64,000 bases of DNA from Atopsyche davidsoni (lineage: Eukaryota; Arthropoda; Insecta; Trichoptera; Hydrobiosidae): positions 2,976,001 through 3,040,000 of the forward strand of contig JAILWY010000025.1 in the NCBI GenBank assembly GCA_022113835.1. Reading direction: 5' to 3'. Positions 1-12,913 of the stretch are shown here, piece after piece; position 1 is the first letter of the stretch; the number at the start of each line of letters is the position of its first letter. Made by a program: the position numbers and the translations under genes. The notes beneath the pieces are model-generated. The model was not told where the DNA came from. It saw only the letters and a program-made list of their open reading frames with translations, and searched no databases.

Positions 1-749
1 CTCTAAATTTAGTAAAAAAAAATAATCGCATAATATAAACTGACCCTTAAAATAATTTTTGATAATTATTGATAATTGCCACAATTTCACAATTAAAAAC
101 CCTACTTTGTATATCGTTTTTTTTTATTTTGTAAAAATTCGTATAACAACTCGCTTGGCTGTACAATTTCTCCAGTACGCTAATTGCTAACCTCTGACAC
201 AGCGTAATTGCCTTATCTCTAATAGCCGAGACCCATTTAAAATGATCTGTCGAGGACATCAGCAAGTGTGGTGGTTTCAATGGGCTTTTTTTGTCCCGAG
301 AAGACACGGGAGGCGTTCAGCTTACAGTAATCCCACGTTAAATATATGTTATAATATGACACGTTTGACATTTCTAGTACAAAATCTAAAATAAAATTAT
401 TAATAGTAATTTATTCCGAATACACGATTTCACACGGAATAACTTCAATTATAAAAGTGTAATCAACAGATTAAAAAAAAAATAATAATAAAAAGTTAAT
501 TAATTTATAACAGCAAATTTAACCGTTAAAAAATCAACTTGGTCAATTAAAACGGGAAAACTCATAAAAAAAGGGTTTTGAATTTATTCGCAGCTGGAAG
601 GCAAACGAAGCTCGGCGATCGATCAAAAAATTTAATCGGGTAATGTTTTTTTGAATAATATAAAAAAAGTTTAAATTGTTTCGTAAAATGTAAACACGCC
701 CCCTCCCCTCCCCTTTTACCCCTTACCTGTAACATCATTTTGACATGAA

Positions 750-1040
750 TTCATGCAGATTTAGTGCTTAATTTAATTATGTTATACCTATTTTACTTGA
801 TTAACCACGTTTTTGAAGTATAGTGATTCAGAATTCAGTTGCATTAATGCACAATTGCTAAATTACCCAGCGAACGAAATTGATTTGTTCTTTCAGCGAT
901 TTCATGCCGATTTAGTGTTTAATTAATTATGTGACAACTTACGTATCTTACTATACATTTTTGGATGTATAGTAAGTCAGAAGTCAGTTTTATTGATAGC
1001 AAATGATTGAAGTACCCAATGAATGATTGTGATTTGTTCA
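750..1040. repeat. Diverged two-copy tandem duplication, period about 151 bp
   Basis: TTCATGC(A/C)GATTTAGTG starts at 750 and again at 901. Both copies continue with TTAATTATGT, a GTATAGTGATTCAG/GTATAGTAAGTCAG block, a TACCCA block, and end in GATTTGTTC. Many substitutions separate the copies, so the duplication is old. Confidence 0.7.
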
Positions 1041-1149
1041 TTTGGGCGTCTTCTAAGTTTTTTTGTAGTACAGCCAAACATAAGTCAGCTGAAAAACAAA
1101 AATACTGCCGAATCTATATTTTTATTGGATAGCAGGAGTTTTGAAACAC

Positions 1150-1200
1150 ATGTATATATATTATCATATATATATATACTATATATATATATATACATAT
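1150..1200. repeat. TA-rich microsatellite
   Basis: Interrupted (TA)n runs just upstream of the RR exon. Confidence 0.85.
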
Positions 1201-1454
1201 GTAAAGTGGATTTTTCGGAGTAGGCGTGTTTATATGAACACTGCGAAAATCACACTGTTTATTTTCTCATGTAAACGCACATTGCCGGTCGCTTTTTGGA
1301 CACCGAGCTATTCCAGGGGTGGTCAAAAGTTAAGCTTTATTATTAATATTTATTTTTTATTATTATTATTATATTATATTTGAACGACAAATCTGAATAG
1401 CCATGCTTTCGCCTTTCAAGTCCGTGAATGGCATTTTTTATTTTATTTTCGCAG

Positions 1455-4400
1455 CTATGGATACTCAAACGGCGAGTCGTCCAAGCAAGAGTCCAGATCC
1501 TCAGACGGTGTGACCAGAGGCTCCTACTCCTACGTGGACGCCCACGGGCAGCTGCAAGCCGTGACTTACGAGGCTGACGCCACCAGGGGCTTCACCGTCG
1601 TCTCCAGCAGCATCCCTAAGGTATACAGCACTGCCACTATCAAGCTGAACAGGACCTATTACTATATAAGAGCTGCTTAGCCTGCTATTTCGACATACAA
1701 GGTCATAAAAATTTGTGATCTACTAGGACTTAGTAACTAGGTAATCATCTTCAACAATATTGAAGCTGGCAAATCTGGATTATGTGGAATACATTTAGTC
1801 TAGTCCAGTGCTTCTCAAAGTGGTCCCTACGGACCCCAGGGACCCCCCTGGGATCATTTAAGGGGTCTTTAGAAAATTAAAATCGATTTGGGGGTCCCTT
1901 AACAACGTCAGGAGGTCCGCGCATGGTTTGATGTAAAATAAAAAAATTGTGACACATTTTTATTAATATGGAAGTTAAAATAAATAACAATGAATACATT
2001 ATTAGTGATTTTTACGTCCTAAGTAAAATATAAATATAGACAGGTGCATAAAATAAAAGTTATAACAGGCATCGCGGTGAGTCAGGTGGTTTAATACAGG
2101 AATGCAATAGAGTCGATACTTGCACCAACTAGTTAAATTTATTTACTTTTTCACCCAGGGTCTGTAGGCAAGTTTAGACCACGAAAGGGGGTCCGTGGGC
2201 AAGTTTTGACTAGTCTAGTCTAAAGAAGTCCTAAGCAAAAACACTGTAGTAAATATTTTAAATAAATATGACTAGCCAGATTTCAATTTCTGCGGTAAGT
2301 GTTTTCCCATTTTGAGAATGCGCTCACAGACAAACTTCTTTTCGTTGTTTCGCATTTGTAGAGAAGTATCTATACATATATATATTCAGGGGAGAAGAGG
2401 GTGAAATATTGAATGGGCAAGCAAAACGTCGCACTCGTTGGGAAGTTATCAGCTTTATTTTGCTACAGTTTCGCAAAGTTACAAAGTCGACGGAAAGTTT
2501 TCGTTCGATGAAACGCGAAATGCATTCGCGTCAAATGGATTTCGCATCTTCGTTCTTCGCAAGGGTGAGTCCGCTCGCTTCAGCTTGCTCTAATGGCGAT
2601 GTATTTATCATCCGCGACTTGTCTGAGACACTTTATTGCGAATTAACACGTCAAAAGTTGAAACGGCATCGTCGGTATTTATTTATTAGAGTTTGCTCGT
2701 TATTTTGAAAATCAGACTACGAAGTTGTGAGAATTTCAAAACTTACCAGCACGAGAGGTCGCATTGCATTTCCATACTTTTGTCAGAATATTGTTTTGTA
2801 TAATTTGATCGTAACTTTTAAAATCAAATGGTTTTTTACTCGTGCAAGTTTATTGTGCATAATTTATGTTTATTAGATCGATTCACCCATAAAAAGACGT
2901 GACTACACTTCTGCGGCCATCGAGGTCTTGTGTTCATGTCAACTGAATTGCTATTGATCTGTTACTGAGCAAGAATTTAAATTAATATATGCAAGTCCTA
3001 GTCCGGTGTATTTAGATGCATTATTTAGACAATTGAATATACGGTATACGTAATAAAGAAACAAACACACGGGGTTTAATAGGAGAATCCTTAAAATACC
3101 ATGGGTTGTCCGCGCCACAAATAAGAGAGTCTTACACATAATGCGCAAAGTCCCGTCAGTGGCAAAAAGCGAAAGATCTCCTGTTTTGGCTTTATTTTTC
3201 AAAATAATAAATACAACATCCTCCAGCTGATTGTCCAAGGAAAAAGTGGCATTGAAAGAAGGAAGTTTACGTGGATGCGGAATTTACGCCAGTGGCTGGA
3301 AGTCGGAAGTACAGCCATATAAGTGAGACTGCAAATATTCGATAAAACGGTCATCAATCTCATATGAGGAGGTTGCTAATTGGATGTGGTCTTTCAGTTT
3401 CTCCCCAGATCTTTCAGGTCCAGAATAAATATATATTTTATGAAACAGTCATATGAATAATGACACTGGAAAAGATAAAGCACGTAAAACTTGAGATCAT
3501 ATAATAAATTATAACATAATTGAAAATATATGGTACATTTAAATAATAAACAATTTGAGTTCATTTCGGGATGGTGGCCTAAATCTTTCGGTTCGGCCGT
3601 TGTTTTTCAGGCGGATTTATTATTTTATTATTTCGAAAGCGAGTGAGAGAGGAGACGCCGGATTGATGCGGTGCTTTGCGTGGAGACTGCTCGCCGTATG
3701 TTTCCAGGCGGGCGAGGATTTGTCAGTTACCTTATTTTGCCGGTCATTACACATTTAAATCTGCTTAAAAAAAAAAAAAAAAAAATTACGAAGATAAGCG
3801 ACGCATCACGACGCCATGAGACCGTGTCATTTTCCAGCATATAGATATGTGATGATCGATGATGATAAGTGCAATTGAGATGCCGACTTCAAATCGATCA
3901 TATAGTCCTAGATTAAGATTTAGATAAAGTAAAAATTAATATGAAATGAACTATTGTATTTTTTTATAGTAGTTTCTAACTAGTTTCCAACCAAAAGACT
4001 TGGTCATGCAGTAAATGTTAAAATAAACTCAACGTGAAGAAATTATAAAAAAGTTATTTCAAATCAATAATAAAAATAAAAAAATGGATCTTCACCAAAC
4101 AAATGTCTTGTCCCTCAAATACTTTGAGGATTCACCAAACCAAAGTACGGATTCAATTTATAAGCTGAGTTAGCCATTAGAAAGGGTTTGTGCATTTCAT
4201 TTCGTGCATGGGATATTATACAACGAAAAATATATTACATATAACTATTCTTCTATCAAAACAGTCGCCTTTGCCTCATTACGAAAATACAGCTAGTAGA
4301 AAAGGTTGTTGTATTTAAGGTTTCGTAAGACTGAATTGCTGCTTATTCTAATAAATATTTTATTATGGCTGTTGTTCAATCAAAACAGTCAGAAGGCAGG

Positions 4401-7400
4401 TAATATAAAATGGCTGATGTATTTCTGTAGCTGAAATGAATGTAAATTTATTGCGGTTCGAATCGATGCATCCCGAACTCGCGGCTGAACTTTTCAATAT
4501 CCTCCCCTCGCGTCGCAGCCTGCGCTTTGCCAACATTTTTGCAATTTATAAGAACACGTCCGTATGGGGGCGTCGTAAAAACTGGTTTCGAAACCGTCAA
4601 CTTTCACGAGGAAGAAGTTGAAACTGCTTTTCATCGTTTCAACGAGACTCTTTAGATATTTTTAAAACCTAAATATCCAATAGGACAATAGTGGTTCTTG
4701 GTTCTTAATATACGTGAATCTGTTTTAAAAAAATATATTTCCTGTAGTAATCAACTCTCTGGAGGGAGGAAGTTTAAACTGCTTTTCATCGTTTCAACGA
4801 GACACTTTAGATATTTTAAAAACCACCGGGAAGCTTTGGAATGTCCTAAATATCCAATAGGACAATAGTGGTTCTTGGTTCTTAATATACGTAAATCTGT
4901 TTTAAAAAACATGTTTCCTGTAGTAATCAACTCTCAGGAGGGAGGAAGTTGAAACTGCTTTTCATCGTTTAAATGAGACTCTTTAGATATTTTTAAAACC
5001 ACCGGGAAGGTTTGAAATGTCTTAAATATCCAATGGGCCAATAGTGGTTCTTGCTTCTTAATATACGAAAATATTAAAATGTAAATTTCCTGTAGTAATC
5101 TTTGTGCATTGTTTTCTCCGTGCAATTTGAGAAATAATTGATTTTGGGGTACTCAATTTAAAAAATATATATATTTGTATGTCGATTTTTTCGATTGAAC
5201 GTCAATCATTACGGGTTTATTATATTATTACTAATATGTAATAATACTAATAAAATATTGATTGGCCTAGGCACATTGGTGCATATGTAGAGTATGATTG
5301 TTAAAAATTATTGATTAATGGATGTGGTTCGTTAGTACAATGGTCAGTACACCGGCCATGTAAGCTTGTATTAAGCCATATTTTTCTGAGAATTTCTTTA
5401 ATCATCTTCTATGTGTGAACTAGTGTGCCTAGTCATATTAGTAATAAAAATATATTTATTTAAAAAAGTGTTGCTTGAATGGGAATAATTTTTTTTTAGA
5501 GTTTTGAGATTATCAACTTATGTATTTTATTATTTGAATGAATCGATTGTTTTCACCGAAATTCTCGATATATTTGATCATTTGATCTAGTCGATTTCAA
5601 AGGTATCCGCGCTGGGGGCGCGGGTCGTGAAAAGTTTGAGCACCGCTGGCGACTGCGGAACGCGCGGGCGTACCTGGCAAGTTGGGGGTTGGGATGGGGT
5701 TCGGGGTTTGATGGGGGTTGGGGTGGAGGTTGGGGTGGAGGATGCCTGCAATATGCAGCTGCCTGCACCCGGGGGTGCCTCGGAGCCGAGATTTATAAAT
5801 TGTTGTTGCACGTGTGCGCAAGCTGTCATATCGACCACCACCTGCTGAGAGATGGAAATCGCTCGAAGCTTTCTGCACTTGTTGTGATCGAGACATATTT
5901 ATGAGCAATAAAAATATAAAGCGGTTTAGTTATTTTAAATACTAAAAGACTCTGTTTTAACCAATCAATTCAATGACCGGATCTACAATATATTTGTTAT
6001 AGTCCGCTCTTTGTTACATGTTGTATGCTTGACGCCGAAATGCTAACTTCAAATTTGAATCCACGCCTTTTATTTTTACGTACTACACAACACGTGTAAA
6101 ATATATGTTATCACAATTTAAAACAAAATACACATAGAAATAAATTTGTCACAATGCGTGTAAAATTATAAATAATCACTCGAGTTAGACGTGAAACAAA
6201 ACAATAGTTTATCCGATAACAATTATAAACTTTAAAATAATAGATTTCGATTGTCGAAGTCATGAAATGAAAACATGCTTGGCATATCATTCTGATGACT
6301 ACCAGAAAATTAAGATTTTATAAAGGTAGCAAGGTATGTCTGTCTCTTATTGTCTGTTTATTATCATGGCGTTTTGATTATTTGCCAGGTGCACGAGTCC
6401 AGCGCGCCGGGAATCCCCGAAACGGAAACGGAAACAAAAGCTCAAAAAACAATTGCCGAAGAAGCTCCCTTAACTACCCCACCAAGAATAGACGCGAACA
6501 ACAACGACTTGCCTCTGCAAGGAGATAAAGAAAAAAGCCTCCACGTAGTGTACACCCCCAAAGATGTTCAACTGCAATACATTTATCCGGCGAGAGACAC
6601 GACGTATGCTCAAATACCACTTAACAATATACCGGTATATCATAGGGAAGATGTGATGCTGCAGAAATATCCTGTAAATTTTTATAATATCCCGGTTGAG
6701 AGGCTGCTCGTGTATCCTGCATTGCAGTTTGTGGGGACGCCTTGGCCTCCGTACACGGCCTACGAGGGTCTGCCTTCCGTTTTCAGTAATAACATCCCCT
6801 TTCCTGCTGAAACGGTGCAGTTTCATTCGCAGAACCGACAAGGCGACTTTGTCTACGGATATGTCAACACTGTAGGACAGCAAGCCGAAGAAAAGCACTT
6901 GAAAACGCCGAAGACTGCAGCAGAGGAAAACGGTGGTAAGTTTTTATGGTTTGTAATGAAAAGTACGGTTGTGATACCTTTCGTATTAGTCATGCGATAT
7001 TTTAATTTTGCAAAGCTGCAGTTGTATTTGCAGTAGGCTTAGAATCACTAATGGCATGCGACAAGTCCAAAATCATATTCAATATTATTAAATGAGTAAT
7101 CATGATGCGTAAATCACACAATCAACCTCATATATAATCAAAATCATAAAAATATCACGGCAGGTATATTATCAATCATTTTTCAGGAAGAAATGCTGTA
7201 TTACTAGAGAATTACTCTATTATTCTAATTAATATTGGAGATATCTCATATTTTGTGAGACATACGCGATGATCTATTCAATCGGTTCGAACCACCATTG
7301 ATCAGATGCTAATGCACTAATATATAATGCAAAATTAAATTATTAATCCATCGACCCTTATAACGAATAGATGTTTGAATCGGATGCCTCATATTTGTTT

Positions 7401-7463
7401 TACAAAAATCTTTTTTCAGTCACTTTGCAGTCAAGTATTCAAGAGCCTTCTCCCGCCTCGTAA
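1455..7463 (+). CDS. Cuticular protein with RR (chitin_bind_4) domain, 5' partial, three exons
   Basis: Structural exoskeleton protein, expected to be secreted and to bind chitin through a Rebers-Riddiford domain. Exons seen: 1455-1620, 6389-6935 and 7420-7463 (stop TAA 7461-7463). The junctions agree in phase: acceptor TTTTCGCAG before 1455 (phase 2 entry), donor AAG|GTATAC after 1620 (phase 0), acceptor TTTGCCAG before 6389, donor GTG|GTAAGT after 6935 (phase 1), acceptor TTTTTTCAG before 7420. The window encodes about 251 residues. The first exon holds the RR core: YGYSNGES, then SSDGVTRGSYSYVDAHGQ, VTYEAD and RGF. The long second exon is Pro/Tyr/Glu-rich without a recognised domain, although GDFVYGYVN near its end resembles the start of another RR motif. 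The start codon, signal peptide and first part of the domain are missing; I found no convincing upstream exon in 1-1454. If the 1620 donor is not used, translation ends at 1678-1680 after about 20 more residues, so an alternative short form is possible. The RR identity is firm; the exact C-terminus is inferred from splice fit. Confidence 0.85.
1806..2212. mobile_element. hAT-like non-autonomous element with 8-bp target duplication
   Basis: Starts with CAGTGCTTCTCAAAG, a hAT-type terminus. It is flanked by identical 8-mers GTCTAGTC at 1798-1805 and 2213-2220, the length hAT transposases duplicate. The 3' terminus is decayed (GGTCCGTGGGCAAG, then no clear inverted repeat). Its first 240 bases closely match the element at 61589. 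No coding capacity. It sits in intron 1 of the cuticular gene. Confidence 0.75.
3085..3410 (+). pseudogene. Non-LTR retrotransposon ORF2 C-terminal fragment
   Basis: Plus-strand translation contains RILKIPWVVRATNKRVLH, then in shifted frames QLIVQGKSGIERRKFTWMR. These are the hallmark segments after the reverse transcriptase of insect endonuclease-RT LINEs (normally WxDRVTNxEVL and LQGKxxGKRxxGRRR). Frameshifts and stops show it is dead. Related copies lie at 39335 (+) and 43080 (-). Confidence 0.7.
3555..3786 (+). repeat. GC-richer segment ending in a long A-run, possible retrocopy
   Basis: A block clearly richer in G/C than its flanks ends in about 20 consecutive A residues at 3767-3786, as retroposed transcripts or SINEs do. 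I saw no target duplication and no recognisable parent sequence; the A-run may be coincidental. Confidence 0.35.
3965..4125. mobile_element. Degraded repeat of the TAGTC hammerhead-like family
   Basis: Contains ACTAGTTTCCAACCAAAAGA, CTTGGTCATGCA, AATAAACTCAACGTGAAGAA and ATGGATCTTCACCAAACAAA, in the same order as the repeats at 21737 and 36727. The CTGATGA box is lost and GAAAC is preserved only as GGAAAC on the minus strand. Confidence 0.6.
4614..5105. repeat. Three-copy tandem repeat, 155/176 bp periods
   Basis: GAAGTT(G/T)AAACTGCTTTTC begins at 4614, 4769 and 4945. Each copy contains GAGAC(T)CTTTAGATATTTT, TATCCAAT(A/G)GG, AATAGTGGTTCTTG and TTTCCTGTAGTAATC. Copy 1 lacks about 21 bases (CCACCGGGAAG...) present in copies 2 and 3, which explains the unequal spacing. 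It lies in intron 1 of the cuticular gene. Confidence 0.9.
5227..5445 (+). mobile_element. Palindromic tRNA-core element, copy 1
   Basis: The left end GGCCTAGGCACATTGGTGCA and right end GTGTGCCTAGTCATATTAG are inverted relatives of each other. Between them is a tRNA-like 5' half, GTTCGTTAGTACAATGGTCA followed by GTACACCGGCCATGTAAGC; the B-box half is deleted. The same family occurs at 13398, 17633, 17988 and 32435. Confidence 0.7.
5590..5648 (-). mobile_element. Solo hAT-like terminus
   Basis: Read on the minus strand it begins CAGCGGTGCTCAAACTTTTC, a close fit to hAT-type termini (CAG-N-GGTNCTCAAACTTTT). No matching opposite end or target duplication was found, so this is a fragment. Confidence 0.5.
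5684..5735 (+). other. G-tract cluster, G-quadruplex candidate
   Basis: Seven runs of three to five G are spaced by 2-8 bases (GGGGGTTGGGATGGGG, TTCGGGG, then GGGGGTTGGGG and TTGGGG). It is the only such cluster in this AT-rich window. The first four runs satisfy the usual G3+N1-7 pattern. Confidence 0.6.
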
Positions 7464-7527
7464 AGCATCTTCAGGACCACCAGGATCAGCCAACCAGTTG
7501 ATAAAAGGAATAACTTAAAACAACTAA

Positions 7528-7533
7528 AATAAA
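7528..7533 (+). promoter_or_regulatory. Candidate poly(A) signals of the cuticular-protein gene
   Basis: AATAAA lies 65 bases after the stop codon. A second AATAAA is at 7628-7633. Either could end the transcript; the AT-rich background makes chance hits common. Confidence 0.45.
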
Positions 7534-7633
7534 AATGAATTATGAATGTATTTTACGTATATATATAAATATTTACTTATTAATGTCAACTTTTATAAAT
7601 TTATTAACGTGAACTAAACGGATATAAAATAAA

Positions 7634-10600
7634 AATATGTGTTTTTAATATGCCTTAAATTATACAAATACCTGCATTGAACGATTTTAGAAAAGACTAA
7701 GCTTTATTAAAATATGTATAATGCGCTCGATTTGCGTTCTCGAACTGCAAAATACTTTTTTTTTGTTTCTTGCCTTATACTTATTAATATGATAAAGATA
7801 ATATTTGTGAGTAGAGCCTGACAAAATCTGGACAGAATAATAACAGTTTTTTTATGATTTGGCGACATGACATGAAATAACAAGTATAATCCATTTTTTC
7901 ACCGGATTCAAATTTTTTATTAAATTATAGCATTATACGAAGAAAAATCAATAAAAAATTATGTACAACTACGCATCATCTCATTGCAGGGAATGATCTT
8001 TTAGGATGAGGTGTTAGATTTTTACTCAGTTTACCTGGATAGGTGTGCCAGAAATTTATGGTTCATAGATACAAATAGAGAAACAGTGCCACGCAGTAAA
8101 AAATGAATAAATTGACAAATATTTGCATGTAACGTGGGGTTACTTGCTTGGAATGGAATCGCCGATAATCCATTCGGCCGATGGAATAATGTCAGGTAAT
8201 AATTTCTGTTTCATACACAAAAACAAACGTTGAAAGTCAATTAACTCGATAGTAGAATTGTATCCGCGTGCATATATTTTTCAGCTGTTTTGATTGCTTT
8301 TTGGTTATTGGATGTACAAGTCTGTCTTTTACTTGTTTATAATTATTCAATATTATTATTCAAATATACTCAAAGCAAATTTAAGCTGACAAAATAAGTT
8401 AAGCGATCGCACATCTTCAGGGAAGAAAATCCCTGAAAACTTTGAGCAGTATAATAACACTGCCAACACTTGATTGGATACATACTTTAAAAGAATACAT
8501 AAATGTTATAAATTTATTTAATTATAATTATTGAAACAGTGATAGTATAAAATAATTATTTTTATTAATATGACTAACCTTCGTTGGTAATTTGTATGAA
8601 CTCGCATGTTGGCTGGAGCCGCATTTTTATCGTCCAAAGTCTGAAAACGTGCAAAATGTATTAATAAGACGATTCTTTATTTTGTCTAGACAAGTTAATT
8701 GGTCAGAGTTAATTGAAATTTTAATGGCCTAAATGATAATGCGATCTGTTATCAGAGAGTGCAATGTTTTCTCACACACTTAGTATGTTTGATATGATAC
8801 CTTCTACATCCTGAAAGCAACATTTATATAGGACATTTAAATAATATTATTTTTTATGTCAGCTTGGAAATAGTTTATTAAAGCTGGGATCAAACAACGG
8901 ACCCCATGGTTTATTTTTAAAATGTAAAACCACTGTGTTAACAAACAGATTTTTTCAAATTTAAAAATAAAGTAATAAGACGAGTTACTTATGAGATATC
9001 TTTTTTTTTTGTATGGACAAAGCTTAGTTCAGGTTTTAATTTTTATAAAATGTGAGTCCTTGCATATTTGTAGATCATTTTTCAGCTTGCAATCAATCTC
9101 GCGCATTTATAATTGAATTTCAAATGATTGTAGCGAATGATACCATTTCATAACTGTAGTAATGCATTCATAGCAGGTGCATGCAGTTTGATATGCATTT
9201 GTGTGGCAGTCTGTAATTTATGTAGGTGGAATAAATATATTTCAATTCCAAATTTATGGAAATTTTCTCCCGCAAAGTTTTACATAAATTTTACTAAAAA
9301 AAATGTATTTGTCATATTGTTTCGTTAGCCTTATTAGAAATGAGTAAAATATTGTAACCTGGTACAGTATATAATACAGCAAAAACAATACATTTATTTT
9401 TCAAGTTAGCTTTTAATACATTTTCTAGCCCTCAGTGAACTAGTTATTGTGTAAAATTAAATTAAAAGTACGGTATATTTATATAACTAAGTATATTTTC
9501 ACTCCCTAATGTGATGTTTATAAAACATCAATTGATAATTAGTAAAACACTCAAAGTGTCAAGCATTTAAAATTCTCACATTTGTAAAAAAATTGCATCA
9601 TATAAATTTGTAAAAATAAAAATCGTACGATTTTTAACATGCAGATAAACTTTAAAAAAAAACAACTTTATCTGCGAATATAGACGCGTAAAATAAATGA
9701 TAAATTATAATATAAATACTCATTTTTGGTGTGATTATTCGACATGCTCAGCGTGACTTTTCCGAGGTCTTTGGTTCTAGAGGTCACGCATCTAGGTAAT
9801 CCCGATCGCGATAAGTAATATTATTGCTTAAAGTTATTGTCCACTGCAGATTATAAGCTAAAAGACAGATGACTTGTGACATTTACTTAAATCTAATTAA
9901 AAAAAAATGCGATAGTACCTATCACTTATCGCTTTAATTTTACGGGTACAAAAATATCGCATGAATATTGTTAAATGTGATTAGATGATTTCGGTACTCC
10001 AAGGCTTTGGTCTCCATGATGAGACCACCTCCAGTAAAAAAAAAAACCTAATAAAATATAATATAGCTTCATTTTATTATCTCGACGTTGTGGTTTTGCA
10101 TTTTTATATTTATTCTACGATTGAAAAACATAAAAATACAGACGATATCAGTTTGAGTTCTTCATAATCCATTTAAGGGTAGTTTACATAAATTAATACA
10201 CGTAATAAAGATATTTACAAGTAAGCGAAATCTATTTCTACGAATTTCAAAATATGTACTAAATTATCAAACAACCTTTTTTTATAATTCTATACATTAT
10301 TGATCATTTAAACAAATAAAGGAAATCACAATGGCTTATGGCCAAATTTTAGTGCAATAAGTTAAACTATTTCGGATGAACCTCACCCTTTCAGATTGCT
10401 GTCTTCTTAGAAAACCTAAAATTTCAATTAGATATATTCAAAAAAGTTTTTAGTGATTGCTTAGTATTTTTAAAAAAAATTTCAAGTGTCTGTATATTTA
10501 TGTAAACAAATATATTTAGGCATACAGTGTTTGATTGGCTGTGTATTTGCATGTCATCGCAATATGCAGTCCTTCTACAGCTGTTTGTCCTTGATGCTGT

Positions 10601-12913
10601 GATTGACTTGCTCTATTTGCGAACTGTGTGCCCTTCGATTGAATCAAACAGTAAATAATAACATATCGATGCATTCACAAATACAAATAGAGCAAAAACA
10701 TCACATGATTGTCTAGAAAACAGAGGATGCTTAGAACTAGACACTATAAAAAAACTTTTGGTTGCAAGTTATATACGGATATGTGTGATTTGATTAAGGG
10801 TTTGGTTTTTACAAATATTTTACCTGTGTTTGTGAATATTATTAAAATATCTTCGCTCTTGGATATTGTGCTGTGCTTTTAGTTTTTTACTAGACATTTC
10901 CAACGTTCCAGTCAAGATAAGAAACCTATCTTAAAGTGGTTGTCAAATCCCTGAAGACGGTCCAAAACGTCAAGAAATCAAATCATCTAATTTATATTTT
11001 ATTTTATAAGATATGTGGGCGATAATGGAAGAGGAAGGCATTATTTTGAGTCTTATGATTGTGCTAATGAATTATAAAAGTCAAATGTATTGAAGATGAT
11101 ACCTCTGATATAAGTGCTTTACTTGAATTGGAACCCAGGACTAATTCAATATGAGTTTCTAAATCGTAAAATATCTCTGAAGCAATCAAACTTATTGATT
11201 TATAATAAAAATATGAAGATGATATAATAATTCAATCACAAGGACTGAAATGCACAAAATGTATTCAGTGTATATTTTCAATTTAAATTATTTTCTAGGT
11301 TTATAGGCAAACAAGTATTTCTTCATAAATAAACTGCTTGCTTAGATTTTCGACGAGTGACTATAAAATACAAGAATAGTCGAAGGCAGTTATATAAAAT
11401 TTTTATTTAAGTGTCTCAATTGTAAATGTCTACCCTGTATGTAGGATGTTTGGTCTGCGTAGGTACTAGTGTGTTTACAAATAGCAGTCTGGTTGTTTCC
11501 TATCTGCTGTTATCTGCTCACATGTCTGACCCTTGCCACAGAATACTTCTTACATGAATTCTCTGATAATAGTGTAGTAACTTTACGTCTCTTATTGTAT
11601 CGTGAAATTCTACAGATATTTTGACCTCACAGATTATAAACTACAAGTGATGTGCCGCAGTCTATTTCAGTACTGCTTCAGTAAATATAAAATTATGTTA
11701 AATTAAGTAAACGCAGTAAGCACGAGACTTCAAGACACGTGCTCTGAATTACCAAAAAATATAAAGCAAAAAATAAGGGTTGGCATATTCAAGTTGCCAG
11801 AAGACGTTCAGAAGGAAAAATGAGAAACTATTTACGTCAATCTATAAAATCAGAAAAATTTAATTTATATAAAATATTGAGACATCTACAAAAACTTTCA
11901 GACGATCTACGTTTGATCCAGCTGACATTTTGACCTCACAGCGATCTGAAATTTGAAAGACGTCCATTATCAGTGGCGTGATTTTTGTGATAAGAAAAAA
12001 AGCTTAAAATAACGTAATATAATAATATAACACTCGCTAATAGACACACAGGAAGTCTGGTGTGATTTAATGATTGATGGTGTTTCATTAATAATAATAA
12101 ATATTTTATCGACACGTTCTAAATACCTTAAGTACACCAATTCATTAAATTCGTTGATATACAGTTAAAAATTTTAAACACCGAGTTGCACTATATATAA
12201 AAATTTCAAATATTATTTAACTTTGTAGCTGAGGTGATTTTAAGGTCGTTGAGGTCATGGATACTCGATTAACGATATGCGTTCAATTTTTTGCTGGTAT
12301 TTATTTTCTAAATCAAGCCCAGATAATCATCGCTTGAATGTCGCGACATGCTTCCTTTATCTTACAGCTGAAACGCTGAAAGCTGGAATTGCCTGAAATA
12401 AAATGCATACTACGGAAATGACGTCATCAAGCCAAGCTGAATCTGTATTCGCTCTCGGAAACGACATTGCATTAGACGATTAAAATCGTGAACAAGTAGA
12501 ATCTGGGATTACTCTTACACATATAATTACGTAAATGGATGCTTTTCTGGTATATTTATGTGAATAAATATTAAAAAATATTTTTGGTAGATTTTGGTAG
12601 ATTTTTACCTTTTTTATATATTAACAATCATATTTTGCTTATTGAAATTCAGGGTATGTTGTTATTTTGTATTGTATATAGATCTAACAATTATAACAAA
12701 GAAATACACATAAAAAGCAACAAAGCTTAAGAGGAATACATTTAAAGAAATCTATAAATAACTTATTTTGTATGTTTTTTTTTAATATGCTCTTGTGTTC
12801 AATTTGATATATTTATTGCGAATTATTTGCTTAAAAGGATATTCCAATAATTACTACAAAAGAAGCATTAATAAATATGATAAAAAAATCACATCAAAGC
12901 TTTGAAACCTGGC
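7634..12913. other. AT-rich intergenic DNA
   Basis: No coding exon, RNA gene or recognisable transposon found. Only short stop-limited frames and simple A/T runs. Confidence 0.5.

Larger units (their letters stand above)
1..1454. other. Upstream/intronic DNA of the cuticular gene with no recognised exon
   Basis: AT-rich DNA. I searched for a 5' exon ending in phase 2 that would complete the RR domain and saw none. It holds a diverged tandem duplication (750-1040) and a TA-rich microsatellite (about 1150-1200). Confidence 0.5.

Noticed and set aside
1621..1680. Read-through extension of the RR exon as the true C-terminus
   Set aside because: A GT donor at 1621 joins in phase to a long exon at 6389 with good acceptor; kept only as a possible alternative form.
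4436..4621. 61-codon plus-strand frame (MNVNLLRFESMHPEL...)
   Set aside because: Lies inside the cuticular-gene intron, runs into the tandem repeat, and resembles no known protein.
6470..6898. 142-codon minus-strand open frame
   Set aside because: It is the reverse-strand shadow of the cuticular-protein exon 6389-6935.
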